A stretch of DNA of 64,000 bases. It comes from Thermomonas brevis (lineage in GTDB: Bacteria; Pseudomonadota; Gammaproteobacteria; Xanthomonadales; Xanthomonadaceae). This document shows, piece after piece, positions 27,274-36,184 of this stretch. The translations under genes were made by a program, and so were the position numbers. Position 1 is the first letter of the stretch, and every line of letters begins with the position of its first letter. The DNA is taken from contig NZ_CP060711.1 in the NCBI RefSeq assembly GCF_014395425.1, positions 2,852,001-2,916,000 on the forward strand, read 5' to 3'. The notes under the pieces are model-generated. The model was not told the origin of the DNA. It ran no database searches and saw nothing but the letters and a program-made list of their open reading frames with translations.

Positions 27274-28431
27274 ATGCACCGCGACGACCCGATCCCGAAG
27301 CCCGCGCCGCGCCGCGCGTGGTGGCCGCTGTGGCTGTCAGCCTTCGCCGGCTGGACGGCCTACGGCCTGCTGTACGCCTTCCAGACCATGTCGATGGCGG
27401 CGGACATGGGCAAGACCTACGCCTGGTCCGACGTGCTGCGCACCAGTCTGGTCGGCATGTGGGGCTGGGTGCCGCTGACCGTGGGCCTGTTCTGGCTGGT
27501 GGTGCGCTTCCCGATCCGCCGCGGCAACGTGTTGCGCGCCTGCACCGTGCTGATGCTGGCCGCGCTGGCGGCGGTGGTGCTGCGCGCGGTGTTCATCTAC
27601 GCGCTGGACCCGTGGATCCAGTGGTACGACGCGCCGCCGGATTTCTGGGCCGACGTGATGACCACCAGCCTGCACAGCAACGTGCTGGTCAGCTGGGTGG
27701 TGATCGGCCTCGCCCATGCGCTGCTGTTCGCCGGCCAGGCGCGCGAGCAGGAGCGCCGCGCCGCCGAACTGCAGGCGCGGCTGACCCAGGCGCGGCTGGA
27801 CGCGATTTCCGCCCAGCTCAATCCGCATTTTCTGTTCAACGCGCTGAACTCCATCGCCGAATTGGTGCACCACGACGCCGCCCGCGCCGACCGCATGCTG
27901 GTGGGCCTGTCAGCGTTGCTGCGGCGCAGCCTGGACAGCTCGCGGCTGCAATGGGTGGGGCTGCGCGAGGAACTGGAACTGCTGGCGCAATACCTCGACA
28001 TCGAGAAAGTGCGCCTGGGTGAGCGCCTGCAGGTGCACTGGCACGTCGCCGAGGACTGCCTGGACGAAGCGGTGCCGCCGCTGCTGCTGCAGCCGCTGGT
28101 GGAGAACGCGGTGGTGCACGGCATCGCCCGTCGCCTGCGTCCCGGCAACCTGCGCATCGCCGCCGGTTTCGTGCCGGGCGCGCTGTGGCTGGAAGTGGAG
28201 GACGACGGCGCCGACGGCCAGCCCGACATCGAGGGCCACGGCATCGGCCTCGCCAACACTCGCGCGCGCCTGCAGGCGCTGTACGGCGCCGATGCGGCAT
28301 TGATGATCGCGCCTACCGAGGCCGGTGGCACCCGGGTCAGCCTGCGCCTGCCGCATGCGCAGGGCGCGAGCGCGTCCCTGCGCGACGGTCCCGCGCCCGC
28401 GTTCCGCTTCGACGAGGCGGCGGCGCGATGA
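27274..28431 (+). CDS. LytS/YehU-type sensor histidine kinase
   Basis: A 385-residue membrane histidine kinase. Four hydrophobic segments lie in the first 150 residues (WWPLWLSAFAGWTAYGLLYA, MWGWVPLTVGLFWLVV, VLMLAALAAVVLRAVFIYAL, VLVSWVVIGLAHALLF). The His_kinase domain has the phosphoacceptor box SAQLNPHFLFNALNSI near residue 185, LREELELLAQYLDIEKVRLG, and an ATPase end with LLLQPLVENAVVHGI and GHGIGLANTRARLQALYG. The short external loops suggest it senses membrane state or a small ligand rather than having a large periplasmic sensor. Its last codon overlaps the regulator start by four bases. It is divergent from the TonB receptor gene. Confidence 0.9.
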   Translation: MHRDDPIPKPAPRRAWWPLWLSAFAGWTAYGLLYAFQTMSMAADMGKTYAWSDVLRTSLVGMWGWVPLTVGLFWLVVRFPIRRGNVLRACTVLMLAALAAVVLRAVFIYALDPWIQWYDAPPDFWADVMTTSLHSNVLVSWVVIGLAHALLFAGQAREQERRAAELQARLTQARLDAISAQLNPHFLFNALNSIAELVHHDAARADRMLVGLSALLRRSLDSSRLQWVGLREELELLAQYLDIEKVRLGERLQVHWHVAEDCLDEAVPPLLLQPLVENAVVHGIARRLRPGNLRIAAGFVPGALWLEVEDDGADGQPDIEGHGIGLANTRARLQALYGADAALMIAPTEAGGTRVSLRLPHAQGASASLRDGPAPAFRFDEAAAR

Positions 28432-29180
28432 CCGCGCTGCGCGTGGTCATCGCCGACGACGAACCGCTGGCCCGCCTGCGGCTGCGCCGGCTGCTGTCGG
28501 CGATGCCGGGCCTGGAGGTGGTGGCCGAATGCGCCAGCGGCATCGAGGTGATGCAGCTGCTGCCGGACTGCCCCTGCGACCTGCTGTTCCTCGACATCCA
28601 GATGCCGGGCGCGGACGGCTTCCAGGCGCTGGAGCACGTGGTGGCGCGGCCGCGCGCGGTGGTGTTCGTCACCGCCTACGCGGAGCACGCGGTGCGCGCC
28701 TTCGACGTGCAGGCGGTGGACTACCTGCTCAAGCCGATCGCCGCCGGGCGATTGCAGCAGGCGGTGGAGCGCGCGCAGCGCGCGCTGGTTGCCGATGCGC
28801 CGGTCCCGGCTTCGGCGCCGGTGCCGCGCCGACTGGCGCTGCCGATCGGCCGGCGCATGCAGATGGTGGAGCTGGACGAACTGGACTGCGCGCTGGCGCA
28901 GGCCAACTACGTCGAGCTGAAGGTCGGGGAGCGCAGCTTCGTCCTGCGCGACACCATCAGCGGCTTCCACGCGCGGCTGGACCCGCAGCGCTTCCTGCGC
29001 ATCCATCGCTCGGCGGTGGTGCGCATCGACGCGATCCGCGAAGTGGAGCCGCTGGCCTCGGGCCGCTACCGGGTCAACCTGCACAGCGGCCTGCGCCTGG
29101 TCTCCGGCCGCAGCTACCGCGACGCCCTGCGCGGCGCGCTGGGGCTGGCGGCGGAGCCGGCCGCCTATGTCGACGCCTGA
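28428..29180 (+). CDS. LytTR-family response regulator
   Basis: A 250-residue DNA-binding regulator. The receiver domain (1-120) has the acidic pair VVIADDEP, phosphoacceptor Asp at about residue 56 (LLFLDIQMPG) and the Lys of LLKPI. The LytTR domain (about 145-240) starts with RRMQMVELDELDCALAQANYVEL and has FLRIHRSAVVRIDAI and the conserved SGRSYRD end. LytTR proteins bind paired direct repeats; I cannot point to a certain site in the 147-bp spacer upstream of the receptor. The ATGA overlap with the kinase gene shows they are one unit. Confidence 0.92.
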   Translation: MTALRVVIADDEPLARLRLRRLLSAMPGLEVVAECASGIEVMQLLPDCPCDLLFLDIQMPGADGFQALEHVVARPRAVVFVTAYAEHAVRAFDVQAVDYLLKPIAAGRLQQAVERAQRALVADAPVPASAPVPRRLALPIGRRMQMVELDELDCALAQANYVELKVGERSFVLRDTISGFHARLDPQRFLRIHRSAVVRIDAIREVEPLASGRYRVNLHSGLRLVSGRSYRDALRGALGLAAEPAAYVDA

Positions 29181-29243
29181 GCCGCCGCCGCGGAATGCCG
29201 CGCCGCTGCGGTAACCTGCCCGCACCCCACAGCGGAGCGACCC

Positions 29244-30617
29244 ATGCGCGTGCATTTCCACGGCGCGGCCGGCGAGGTCACCGGCTCGATGCATCTCGTC
29301 GAAGCGGCCGGCCGGCGCATCCTGATCGACTGCGGCATGGTGCAGGGCAGCCCGGAGGCCGAGGCGCGCAACTTCGCGCCGTTCCCGTTCGACGCTGCCG
29401 GCATCGACGCGCTGGTGCTCAGCCACGCCCACATCGACCACGTCGGCCGGGTGCCGCGGCTGACCATGGCCGGCTTCGACGGGCCGATCTACGCCCAGGC
29501 CGCCACCGCCGACCTGCTGCCGATCATGCTGATGGACTCGGCTTCGCTGGCGGAAAGCGATGCCGAGCGCGCCAACCGCAAGCGCAAGCCCGGTCAGCCG
29601 GAGGCGATGCCGCTGTACACCCGCGAGGACGTGCGCGACGCGCTGAAGCAGGTGCGCCCGCTGCCCTACGCCGCACGCACCGAGCTGTTCCCGGGCGTCG
29701 AGATCGCCTTCCGCGACGCCGGCCACATCCTCGGGTCGAGCATCGTCGAGCTGTGGGCCGACGGCCGCAAGCTGGTGTTCTCCGGCGACCTCGGCATGAA
29801 GGGCACGCCGATCCTGCGCGACCCGGAGCCCGTGCGCGAGGCCGACCTGCTGCTGATGGAATCCACCTACGGCAACCGCAACCACCGCCAGCGCAGCGAG
29901 ACGGTGCACGAGCTGGGCGAGATCCTCGACGCCGCGTGGAAGGACCGCGGCAACGTGCTGATCCCGGCGTTCGCGGTGGGCCGCACGCAGGAACTGCTGT
30001 ACTGGTTCGCTCGCCACTGGGACGACTGGGACATGGCGCGCTGGCGCATCTACCTCGACAGCCCGATGGCCTCGAAGGTGGTGCAGGTCTACGACCGCCA
30101 CCACGAACTGTTCGACGCCGAGGCGCGCGAAGTCTGGCGCGGCACGCCCAACCCGTTTCGCCTGCCCAACCTGCGCGTCACCGAAACCGCCGAGGAATCG
30201 ATGTCGATCAACCGCCTGCACGGCGGCGCGATCATCATCGCGGGCAACGGCATGGCCAACGGCGGCCGCATCCTCCACCACATGCGACAGAACCTGCCGC
30301 GCCGGCAGACCCGCATCGTGTTCGTCGGCTACCAGGCCGAGGGCACCATCGGCCGGCGGCTGGTGGAGGGCGCGCGCTGGGTGCGCATCCACGGCCACGA
30401 CGTGCGCGTCAACGCGCATCGGCACACGGTGGGCGGGCTGTCCGCGCACGCCGACCAGCAGGGCCTGCTGGACTGGTACGCCGGCTTCGCGCCGTCGCCG
30501 CCGCTGGCGCTGGTGCACGGCGAGGACATCGCCCGCGAGGCGCTGGCCGGCGAGATCCACGAACGCCACGGCGTGGAAGCGCTGCTGGCGCGGCCCGGCA
30601 TGGCGCTGGACGTTTAG
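29244..30617 (+). CDS. MBL-fold beta-CASP ribonuclease/exonuclease-like protein
   Basis: A 457-residue metallo-beta-lactamase-fold hydrolase of the beta-CASP group. The metal motif HAHIDH is at residues 61-66, followed by GHILGSSIVEL with another His, SGDLGMKG, ESTYGNRNH, and the beta-CASP part with IPAFAVGRTQELLYW, GNGMANGGRILHHM and VGGLSAHADQQGLLDW. In characterised relatives these enzymes process RNA 3' ends or degrade RNA; here the exact substrate is unknown. ATG at 29244 with GGAG six bases upstream. It is probably monocistronic or paired with the small DUF1801 gene. Confidence 0.92.
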   Translation: MRVHFHGAAGEVTGSMHLVEAAGRRILIDCGMVQGSPEAEARNFAPFPFDAAGIDALVLSHAHIDHVGRVPRLTMAGFDGPIYAQAATADLLPIMLMDSASLAESDAERANRKRKPGQPEAMPLYTREDVRDALKQVRPLPYAARTELFPGVEIAFRDAGHILGSSIVELWADGRKLVFSGDLGMKGTPILRDPEPVREADLLLMESTYGNRNHRQRSETVHELGEILDAAWKDRGNVLIPAFAVGRTQELLYWFARHWDDWDMARWRIYLDSPMASKVVQVYDRHHELFDAEAREVWRGTPNPFRLPNLRVTETAEESMSINRLHGGAIIIAGNGMANGGRILHHMRQNLPRRQTRIVFVGYQAEGTIGRRLVEGARWVRIHGHDVRVNAHRHTVGGLSAHADQQGLLDWYAGFAPSPPLALVHGEDIAREALAGEIHERHGVEALLARPGMALDV

Positions 30618-30635
30618 GCGAAGGAGGGCGCGACG

Positions 30636-31049
30636 ATGGGCGAACCGAAGACCAGGGCCGGCGACGCGTCCGTCGCGGGCTTCCTCGCGCAGCAGCCGGG
30701 CGAACGCCGCGAGGACTGCGAGGCCGTCTCCGCGATGATGCAGGCCGCCACCGGCGAGCCGGCGAGGATGTGGGGCGGCAGCATCGTCGGCTTCGGCAAG
30801 TACGCCTACGTCAGCTCCGGCAAGACCAACGAATGGCCGCTGGTCGGCTTCTCGCCGCGCAAGAACGAGCTGGTGCTGTACCTGACGGCCGGCTTCGACG
30901 ATGCGGGCGCGCTGCTGGACAAGCTGGGCAGGCACCGGACCGGCAAGGCCTGCCTCTACGTCAAGCGCATGGCCGACGTGGACGCGCAGGTGCTGCGCCG
31001 GCTGATCGACGCCTCGGTCGAGGCGATGGAAGCGAAGCGGATCCGCTGA
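30636..31049 (+). CDS. DUF1801 (YdhG-like) protein
   Basis: A 137-residue single-domain protein. It has family blocks AARMWGGSIVGFGKYAY-like (ARMWGGSIVGFGKYAYVSSG), WPLVGFSPRKNELVLYLTAG and GKACLYVKRMADVD. The fold is related to a small alpha/beta domain found in many bacteria; function is unknown. ATG at 30636 has GGAGGG seven bases upstream. It is 18 bp downstream of the nuclease gene and convergent with LtrA, with only four bases between the two ends. Confidence 0.85.
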   Translation: MGEPKTRAGDASVAGFLAQQPGERREDCEAVSAMMQAATGEPARMWGGSIVGFGKYAYVSSGKTNEWPLVGFSPRKNELVLYLTAGFDDAGALLDKLGRHRTGKACLYVKRMADVDAQVLRRLIDASVEAMEAKRIR

Positions 31050-31053
31050 CGGT

Positions 31054-32241
31054 TCAGTGCGCGGGCTCCGGCCGGCGGTGCAGCGACAGCCATTCCCACA
31101 CCGCCACCAGGATCATCACGCCGGTGGTCAGCATCCCCAGCGTGAGCGCGCTGAACGCGTGCCGGAACGCGAACGGCGCCAGCGCGCCCAGCAGCGCCAG
31201 CCCGGCCATGTGCGAGAACGGCGGCAGCGGGCGCGGATTGGTCGCCCACTTGAACAGGGCGTTGCCGAGCAGGTAGACGAACGGGCCGCCGAGGATGGCG
31301 GCGACGCCGGCGCCGGTCGCGTGGTCGGGATGCGCCAGCACCAGTTCGTCGGCGACCGCGCACAGCACGATGCCGGCGATGATCGGGATGTGCAGGTAGG
31401 TGTAGGCCAGCCGCGCCACCTTGCCGCGGTCCTCGGCGTGCTCGAAGTGGCGGGTGGCGCGCTCCGCGCCGGTGTCGAAATACACCCACCACATCGCCAC
31501 GCTGCCGAGGAAGGCGGTGAGGAAGGCCAGCGCCTGCGGGCCGTTCCAGGGCAGGCCGGCGAAGGTCGCGCCGGTGACCAGCAGCGATTCGCCCAGCGCG
31601 ATGATCACGAACAGGCCGCAGCGCTCGGCCATGTGGTGCGGATCGACCTTCCAGTCGCTGGTGGACGAGGCGCCTAGGCCGGGTACGCGGAACAGCGACA
31701 CCGGGCCCAGGAACTCGATGGCGAGCGCCGCCACCCACCAGCCCATGCGCGGCAGCGGATCGGACAGGCCGCCCAGGATCCAGCACGCGCCGGACGCCGC
31801 CAGCCAGACCAGGATGCGCAGGAAGTTGCGCCCCAGCGGCGTGCGCGGGCCGAACGCACGCACCACGTACAGCGTGCGCAGCGCGTGCTGGGCGACGTAG
31901 GCCAGCGCGAACAGCAGGCCCTTGCCGGCGAAGGCCAGCGGCAGCGCCGACGACATCGCCAGCCCCAGCAGCATCATCACGAACAGCAGCTGCCGCACCG
32001 GGGTCGAATCGGGATTGAGCCAGTTGGTCGTCCAGGCCGTGTAGATCCACATCCACCACACGCCGAGGAACAGCAGCCCGGTGCGCAGCGCGCCCAGCGG
32101 GGTCAGCTGCTCCAGCAGCCCGTGCGAGAGCTGGGTGATGGCGAACACGAAGACGAGGTCGTAGAACAGCTCGACCTCGCCGACCCGGCTGCGCTCCGCG
32201 CCGGGTTCGCGCAGGACCGGGATGCGCTGGCGCATCGGCAT
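31054..32241 (-). CDS. Low temperature requirement protein A (LtrA) family membrane protein
   Basis: A 395-residue polytopic protein with about ten hydrophobic segments. The N-terminal family block VELFYDLVFVFAITQLSHGL and YTAWTTNWLNPDSTPVR are diagnostic of LtrA. Later blocks include HMAERCGLFVIIALGESLL, MWWVYFDTGAERATRHFEH and YTYLHIPIIAGIVL. LtrA was named in Listeria for growth at low temperature; its biochemical activity is not known. The start ATG at 32241 lies four bases after the DoxX stop, so the two form an operon. ATG at 32235 is an alternative. Confidence 0.92.
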   Translation of the reverse strand: MPMRQRIPVLREPGAERSRVGEVELFYDLVFVFAITQLSHGLLEQLTPLGALRTGLLFLGVWWMWIYTAWTTNWLNPDSTPVRQLLFVMMLLGLAMSSALPLAFAGKGLLFALAYVAQHALRTLYVVRAFGPRTPLGRNFLRILVWLAASGACWILGGLSDPLPRMGWWVAALAIEFLGPVSLFRVPGLGASSTSDWKVDPHHMAERCGLFVIIALGESLLVTGATFAGLPWNGPQALAFLTAFLGSVAMWWVYFDTGAERATRHFEHAEDRGKVARLAYTYLHIPIIAGIVLCAVADELVLAHPDHATGAGVAAILGGPFVYLLGNALFKWATNPRPLPPFSHMAGLALLGALAPFAFRHAFSALTLGMLTTGVMILVAVWEWLSLHRRPEPAH

Positions 32242-32245
32242 GGGC

Positions 32246-32593
32246 TCAGCGCCGCTTCGCGCCGCCGGCCCCGGACAGCAGCACCAGCCCGCCGACCAGG
32301 CCCATGTTCTTCATGAACTGCAGCAGCTGCGCCGCCTGCGCGGCGCCGGAGAACTTCCAGAACGGATGCGACAGCGCCGCGTCGGCCAGCAGCGCGGCGG
32401 CGGCGAGCAGGGTGACCGCGCGCAGCTGCCAGCCGGCCGCGATCAGCACGCCCAGCAGCACCTCGGCGGTGCTCAGCAGCAGGGTGTTGTTGCCGGTCGG
32501 CACGCCGTGCAGCGCCTGCCAAAGGCGGAAGCCGCCGGCGACGACAAAGACGGCGGCCAGCAGCCATTGGGCGATGCGGACTTCGGGCTTCAT
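32246..32593 (-). CDS. DoxX-like membrane protein upstream of LtrA
   Basis: A 115-residue protein with four hydrophobic segments ([64 protein letters not shown]). The block FWKFSGAAQAAQLLQFMKNMGL is typical of DoxX/MauE-like proteins. It is a third DoxX-class protein in the window, not closely similar to the pair at 23123-24048. ATG at 32593. It is divergent from the DEAD-box helicase with a 330-bp spacer, and cotranscribed with LtrA. Confidence 0.8.
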   Translation of the reverse strand: MKPEVRIAQWLLAAVFVVAGGFRLWQALHGVPTGNNTLLLSTAEVLLGVLIAAGWQLRAVTLLAAAALLADAALSHPFWKFSGAAQAAQLLQFMKNMGLVGGLVLLSGAGGAKRR

Positions 32594-32923
32594 GCGGGGA
32601 TCCGTGCGGGAGAATCGGCCAAGAGTGTCACGGCCGGCTGAACCGCGGAAGGGGCGGGCCAGCGCGGCGCGGGTTTTCGCGTAGAATGGCCAGGTTCTGC
32701 GCACGGCTGATCGCCCCTCGTTATGCGAAGGGTGCGTTTTCCTGATCGAGCCGGCCGCCTTCGCGGCTTTCTTTTCCCCGTACGCCTTTCGTCGCGCAGA
32801 CACGGCCCGGATGACCGGCGTCGTGCCATCGCATGCCCGCGGCGCGGATCTGGACGGCTTCGTCCAGGCAGGAACGCCCGGGCCGGTTCGCGCCCGGCGC
32901 GAGCCATGTACAGGAGTTCCCCC
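32594..32923 (+). promoter_or_regulatory. Long structured leader and promoter region of the DEAD-box helicase gene
   Basis: This 330-bp spacer has no gene I can support. On the plus strand TAGAAT (32682-32687) is a plausible -10 box. The transcript from there would carry a leader of about 230 bases. Two hairpins in it resemble intrinsic terminators: one around 32711-32736 (CGCCCCTCG with CGAAGGGTG, one mismatch) before CGTTTTCC, and one at 32754-32767 (GCCGC loop CTTC GCGGC) before TTTCTTTT. Such arrangement can attenuate transcription. The ribosome site AGGAG is at 32911-32916, seven bases before the start. The promoter and attenuator calls are inference. Confidence 0.4.
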
Positions 32924-34267
32924 ATGTCGTTCGACACCCTGGGCCTTGCGCCCGCGCTGCTGCGCGCGCTGGCCGACTACGGCTACGAAAATCCCACCCC
33001 GATCCAGGCGCAGGCCATCCCGCTGATCCTGGCCGGCCACGACGTGCTCGGCGGCGCCCAGACCGGCACCGGCAAGACCGCCGCGTTCGGCCTGCCGCTG
33101 CTGCAGAAGCTGGCCGAGCTGCCCAAGCCCGAGGGCCTGCACCGCCCGCGCGTGCTGGTGCTGACCCCCACCCGCGAGCTGGCGGTGCAGATCACCGAGA
33201 ACCTGCGCGCCTACGCCAAGCATCTGCGCATCAACGTCACCTCGCTGTTCGGCGGCGTCGGCATGCAGCCGCAGGTGGAAGCGTTCCGCCGCGGCGTGGA
33301 CGTGCTGGTGGCCTGCCCGGGCCGGCTGATCGACCACCTCGACCGCGGCACCTGCAAGCTCGGCGACGTGCAGATGCTGGTGCTGGACGAGGCCGACCGC
33401 ATGCTCGACATGGGCTTCCTGCCGTCGATCAAGCGGGTGATGAAGCACGTGCCGCACCAGCGCCAGACTCTGCTGTTCTCGGCCACCTTCGAGCCGCGCA
33501 TCAAGGCGCTGGCGCTGGAGTTCATGCGCGAGCCGCAGCAGGTGCAGGTGGCCGCGCAGAACACCGTGATCGAGACCATCAGCCACCATGCGCACCCGGT
33601 GGACAGCGCGAAGAAGCGCGACCTGCTGGTCGACATCCTGGCCCGCCGCCACACCGAACAGGTGCTGGTGTTCGGCAAGACCAAGCACGGCTGCAACCGC
33701 CTGGCGGAACAGTTGGAGAAGGCCGGTCTGCCGGCGCTGGCGATCCATGGCAACAAGAGCCAGGCCGCCCGCCAGAAGGCGCTGAACGAGTTCAAGAGCG
33801 GCAAGATCCGCATCCTGGTCGCCACCGACGTGGCCGCGCGCGGCCTCGACATTCCGGACCTGCCGCTGGTCATCAACCACGACCTGCCGATGGTGGCCGA
33901 GGACTATGTGCATCGCATCGGCCGTACCGGCCGCAACGGCGCGACCGGCGAGGCCATCTCGCTGGTGTCGCCGGACGAGGCCAACCTGCTGCGCCAGATC
34001 CAGAAGCTGCTGGGCCGCGAGATCGCGATGGAGACCGTGCCGGGCTTCGAGCCCTCGCGCGCGATCCGCAGCGACGCCAAACCGTTCGACAACGCCCCGC
34101 GCGGCCCGCGCCCGGCGCGCGCCCGCCGCCCGCACGGCAAGCCGCGCACCGCCGAAGCGCACGCCCACGCCCACACCGGGCCGAAGCCGGCGCGCGAAGG
34201 CCAGCGTGGCGACGCGGCGCGCCGCGGCGGCCGGCAGGGCGCGCCCCGGCGCGATTCGCGCTCGTAA
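32924..34267 (+). CDS. rhlE: ATP-dependent RNA helicase, DEAD-box RhlE type
   Basis: A 447-residue DEAD-box helicase. The N-terminus MSFDTLGLAPALLRALADYGY carries the aromatic Q-motif region (YENPTPIQAQAIP). Motif I AQTGTGKT is near residues 46-53, then PTRELA, CPGR, DEAD in LVLDEADRMLD near 156, SAT in LLFSATF, RGLDIPDLP and HRIGRTGR. The C-terminal 80 residues are basic and Arg/Pro/His-rich (RPARARRPHGKPRT), the usual RhlE tail that binds RNA. It functions in ribosome assembly and RNA turnover, particularly at low temperature in relatives. Start ATG at 32924 is set by the AGGAG site; longer frames exist but lack one. The long leader suggests post-transcriptional control. Confidence 0.93.
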   Translation: MSFDTLGLAPALLRALADYGYENPTPIQAQAIPLILAGHDVLGGAQTGTGKTAAFGLPLLQKLAELPKPEGLHRPRVLVLTPTRELAVQITENLRAYAKHLRINVTSLFGGVGMQPQVEAFRRGVDVLVACPGRLIDHLDRGTCKLGDVQMLVLDEADRMLDMGFLPSIKRVMKHVPHQRQTLLFSATFEPRIKALALEFMREPQQVQVAAQNTVIETISHHAHPVDSAKKRDLLVDILARRHTEQVLVFGKTKHGCNRLAEQLEKAGLPALAIHGNKSQAARQKALNEFKSGKIRILVATDVAARGLDIPDLPLVINHDLPMVAEDYVHRIGRTGRNGATGEAISLVSPDEANLLRQIQKLLGREIAMETVPGFEPSRAIRSDAKPFDNAPRGPRPARARRPHGKPRTAEAHAHAHTGPKPAREGQRGDAARRGGRQGAPRRDSRS

Positions 34268-34280
34268 GCGCGATGCCGAC

Positions 34281-34305
34281 GCCGGCCGCTATCGTGGCGG
34301 CCGGC
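34281..34305. other. GC-rich hairpin after the helicase gene
   Basis: GCCGGCCGC (34281-34289) pairs perfectly with GCGGCCGGC (34297-34305) around a seven-base loop. There is no T run, so it is a hairpin rather than a classical terminator. It supports placing the next start after it. Confidence 0.5.
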
Positions 34306-34354
34306 ATCGGTGCTAGTGTCCCGCGCCCCTATCGGCAGAGATGACGGACGGCCC

Positions 34355-36013
34355 GTGTTGAAGCGCATCCTCGGCATCGGAACGGACAGGACGGACGGCA
34401 ACGGCGGCGACGGTTCGCGCTGGCGGCCGCGGGTGCCGACCGAAGCGCTGGCCGCGCTGGTCAGCGCGTACTTCGTGCTGGCCTGCAACGGCCCGCTGTG
34501 GGACGCGGTACGCGCCGGCAGCGGTTCGCTGCGGGTGCTGCTGTCGCTGGGCGTGGCGGTGTTCGCCCTGCACGCGCTGCTGTTCGGGCTGTTCTGCTGG
34601 GGCCGGCTGGCGCGCCCGCTGCTGGCCCTGCTGCTGGTGGTCACCGCGCTGGCGCACTGGTACATGACCCGCTACGCGGTGGTGTTCGACGCGGAAATGG
34701 TCCGCAACGTGCTGAACACCGATCCGGCCGAAAGCCGCGAGCTGGTGTCGGTGCGCATGGTGCTGCACGTGCTGCTGCTGGGCGTGCTGCCGGCCGCGCT
34801 GGTGCTGCTGACCCGGCCGGTGCGGCGGACCTGGCGGCGCGCGCTGCTGCTGCGCGCCGGCTTCCTGCTGGCGATGGCGCTGCTGGTCGGCGCGGCGCTG
34901 GGCGCCTCGTCGCAGGGCGTGTTCGCGCTGATGCGCAGCGACCTGGTGCTGCGCTACAAGATCACCCCCGGCAACTACATCGTCTCGCTGGTCAACGTGC
35001 TCAAGCCGTCGAAGAAGGCGAAGGGTCCCGTGCAGGCGGTCGGCGCCGACGCGCGGCGTCCGCCCGAGGCGCTGGCGCGCAAGCCGCGCCTGCTGGTGCT
35101 GGTGGTCGGCGAGACCGTGCGCGGCGACCACTGGGGCCTGAACGGCTACGCGCGCCAGACCACGCCGGAGCTGGCCGCGCGCGATGTCGTCAACTTCCCC
35201 GACGTGACCGCCTGCGGCACCAGCACCGAGGTGTCGCTGCCCTGCATGTTCTCGCCGTTCGGGCGCGCGGACTACGACCGCGACGCGATCCGCGGCCACG
35301 AATCCGTGCTCGACGTGGCCGCCCGCGCCGGCGTCGGCGTGCTCTGGCGCGACAACCAATCCGGTTGCAAGGGCGTCTGCATCCGCCAGGCTTCGGAGAC
35401 GCTGGGGCCTTCCGATGGCGCGTCGCTGTGCGCGGAGGGGCGCTGCTTCGACGAGATCCTGCTGTCCGGCTTGCAGGCGAAGATCGACGCCATCCCCGGC
35501 GACGCGCTGATCGTCCTGCACATGCTGGGCAACCACGGGCCGAACTACTTCGAGCGCTACCCGCCGAAATTCGCGCGCTGGACGCCGGTATGCGAAACCG
35601 CCGAGCTCAGCCGCTGCCAGAAGGCGGACATCGTCAACGCCTACGACAACGCGATCCTCTATACCGATGCGGTGCTGGGCCGGCTGATCGACCTGCTGGC
35701 CGGGCAGGGCGGGCACGACGCGGCCATGCTGTACGTGTCCGACCACGGCGAATCGCTGGGCGAATACGGCCTGTTCCTGCACGGCGCGCCGTATGCCATC
35801 GCCCCGAAGCAACAGCTGCACGTGCCGATGGCGCTGTGGCTGTCGCCCGGCTTCGCCGCCGGCGACGGCATCGACCTGGCCTGCCTGCGCGAGGCGGCCA
35901 AGCGTCCCGCCAGCCACGACAACCTGTTCCCGACGGTGCTGGGCGCGTTCGATGTGCGCACCTCGGCCTACCGCGGGGAACGCGACCTGCTGGCGGCCTG
36001 CCGGAAGCGCTGA
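34355..36013 (+). CDS. eptA: Lipid A phosphoethanolamine transferase, EptA family
   Basis: A 552-residue inner-membrane enzyme that transfers phosphoethanolamine to lipid A in the periplasm. Five hydrophobic helices cover about residues 25-205 and the rest is a soluble sulfatase-fold domain. The metal and nucleophile sites are visible: VVGETVRGDHW near 250, CGTSTEVSLPCM near 287-299 with the second Thr as expected nucleophile, and VSDHGESLGEYG near 465. Multiple Cys (SGCKGVC, SLCAEGRC, VCETAELSRC) give the typical disulfides. I chose GTG at 34355; GTG at 34310 or 34316 are alternatives but directly follow a hairpin. Related enzymes can reduce polymyxin binding; regulation here is not visible. 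Confidence 0.9.
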   Translation: MLKRILGIGTDRTDGNGGDGSRWRPRVPTEALAALVSAYFVLACNGPLWDAVRAGSGSLRVLLSLGVAVFALHALLFGLFCWGRLARPLLALLLVVTALAHWYMTRYAVVFDAEMVRNVLNTDPAESRELVSVRMVLHVLLLGVLPAALVLLTRPVRRTWRRALLLRAGFLLAMALLVGAALGASSQGVFALMRSDLVLRYKITPGNYIVSLVNVLKPSKKAKGPVQAVGADARRPPEALARKPRLLVLVVGETVRGDHWGLNGYARQTTPELAARDVVNFPDVTACGTSTEVSLPCMFSPFGRADYDRDAIRGHESVLDVAARAGVGVLWRDNQSGCKGVCIRQASETLGPSDGASLCAEGRCFDEILLSGLQAKIDAIPGDALIVLHMLGNHGPNYFERYPPKFARWTPVCETAELSRCQKADIVNAYDNAILYTDAVLGRLIDLLAGQGGHDAAMLYVSDHGESLGEYGLFLHGAPYAIAPKQQLHVPMALWLSPGFAAGDGIDLACLREAAKRPASHDNLFPTVLGAFDVRTSAYRGERDLLAACRKR

Positions 36014-36184
36014 CGCCGGCGCCGGCCGCGCACCGGGAACTCAAGAACGCGTTGCCCTGGCCGTTGATCTGCGGGAAGGGGCTGGATCGGGCCGGGACGT
36101 CCCGCACGGGCGGATCGGCGCCGCGTGCGCGGCATTCCGCGCGATCCGGCCGCCCCGAGCCCATTCCCAGCCGACGCCAGGCCC

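Noticed and set aside
27597..30935. Long minus-strand open frame opposite the LytTR system and the MBL nuclease
   Set aside because: It is the shadow of three well-supported plus-strand genes and has a low-complexity, His/Arg/Ala/Val-rich composition.
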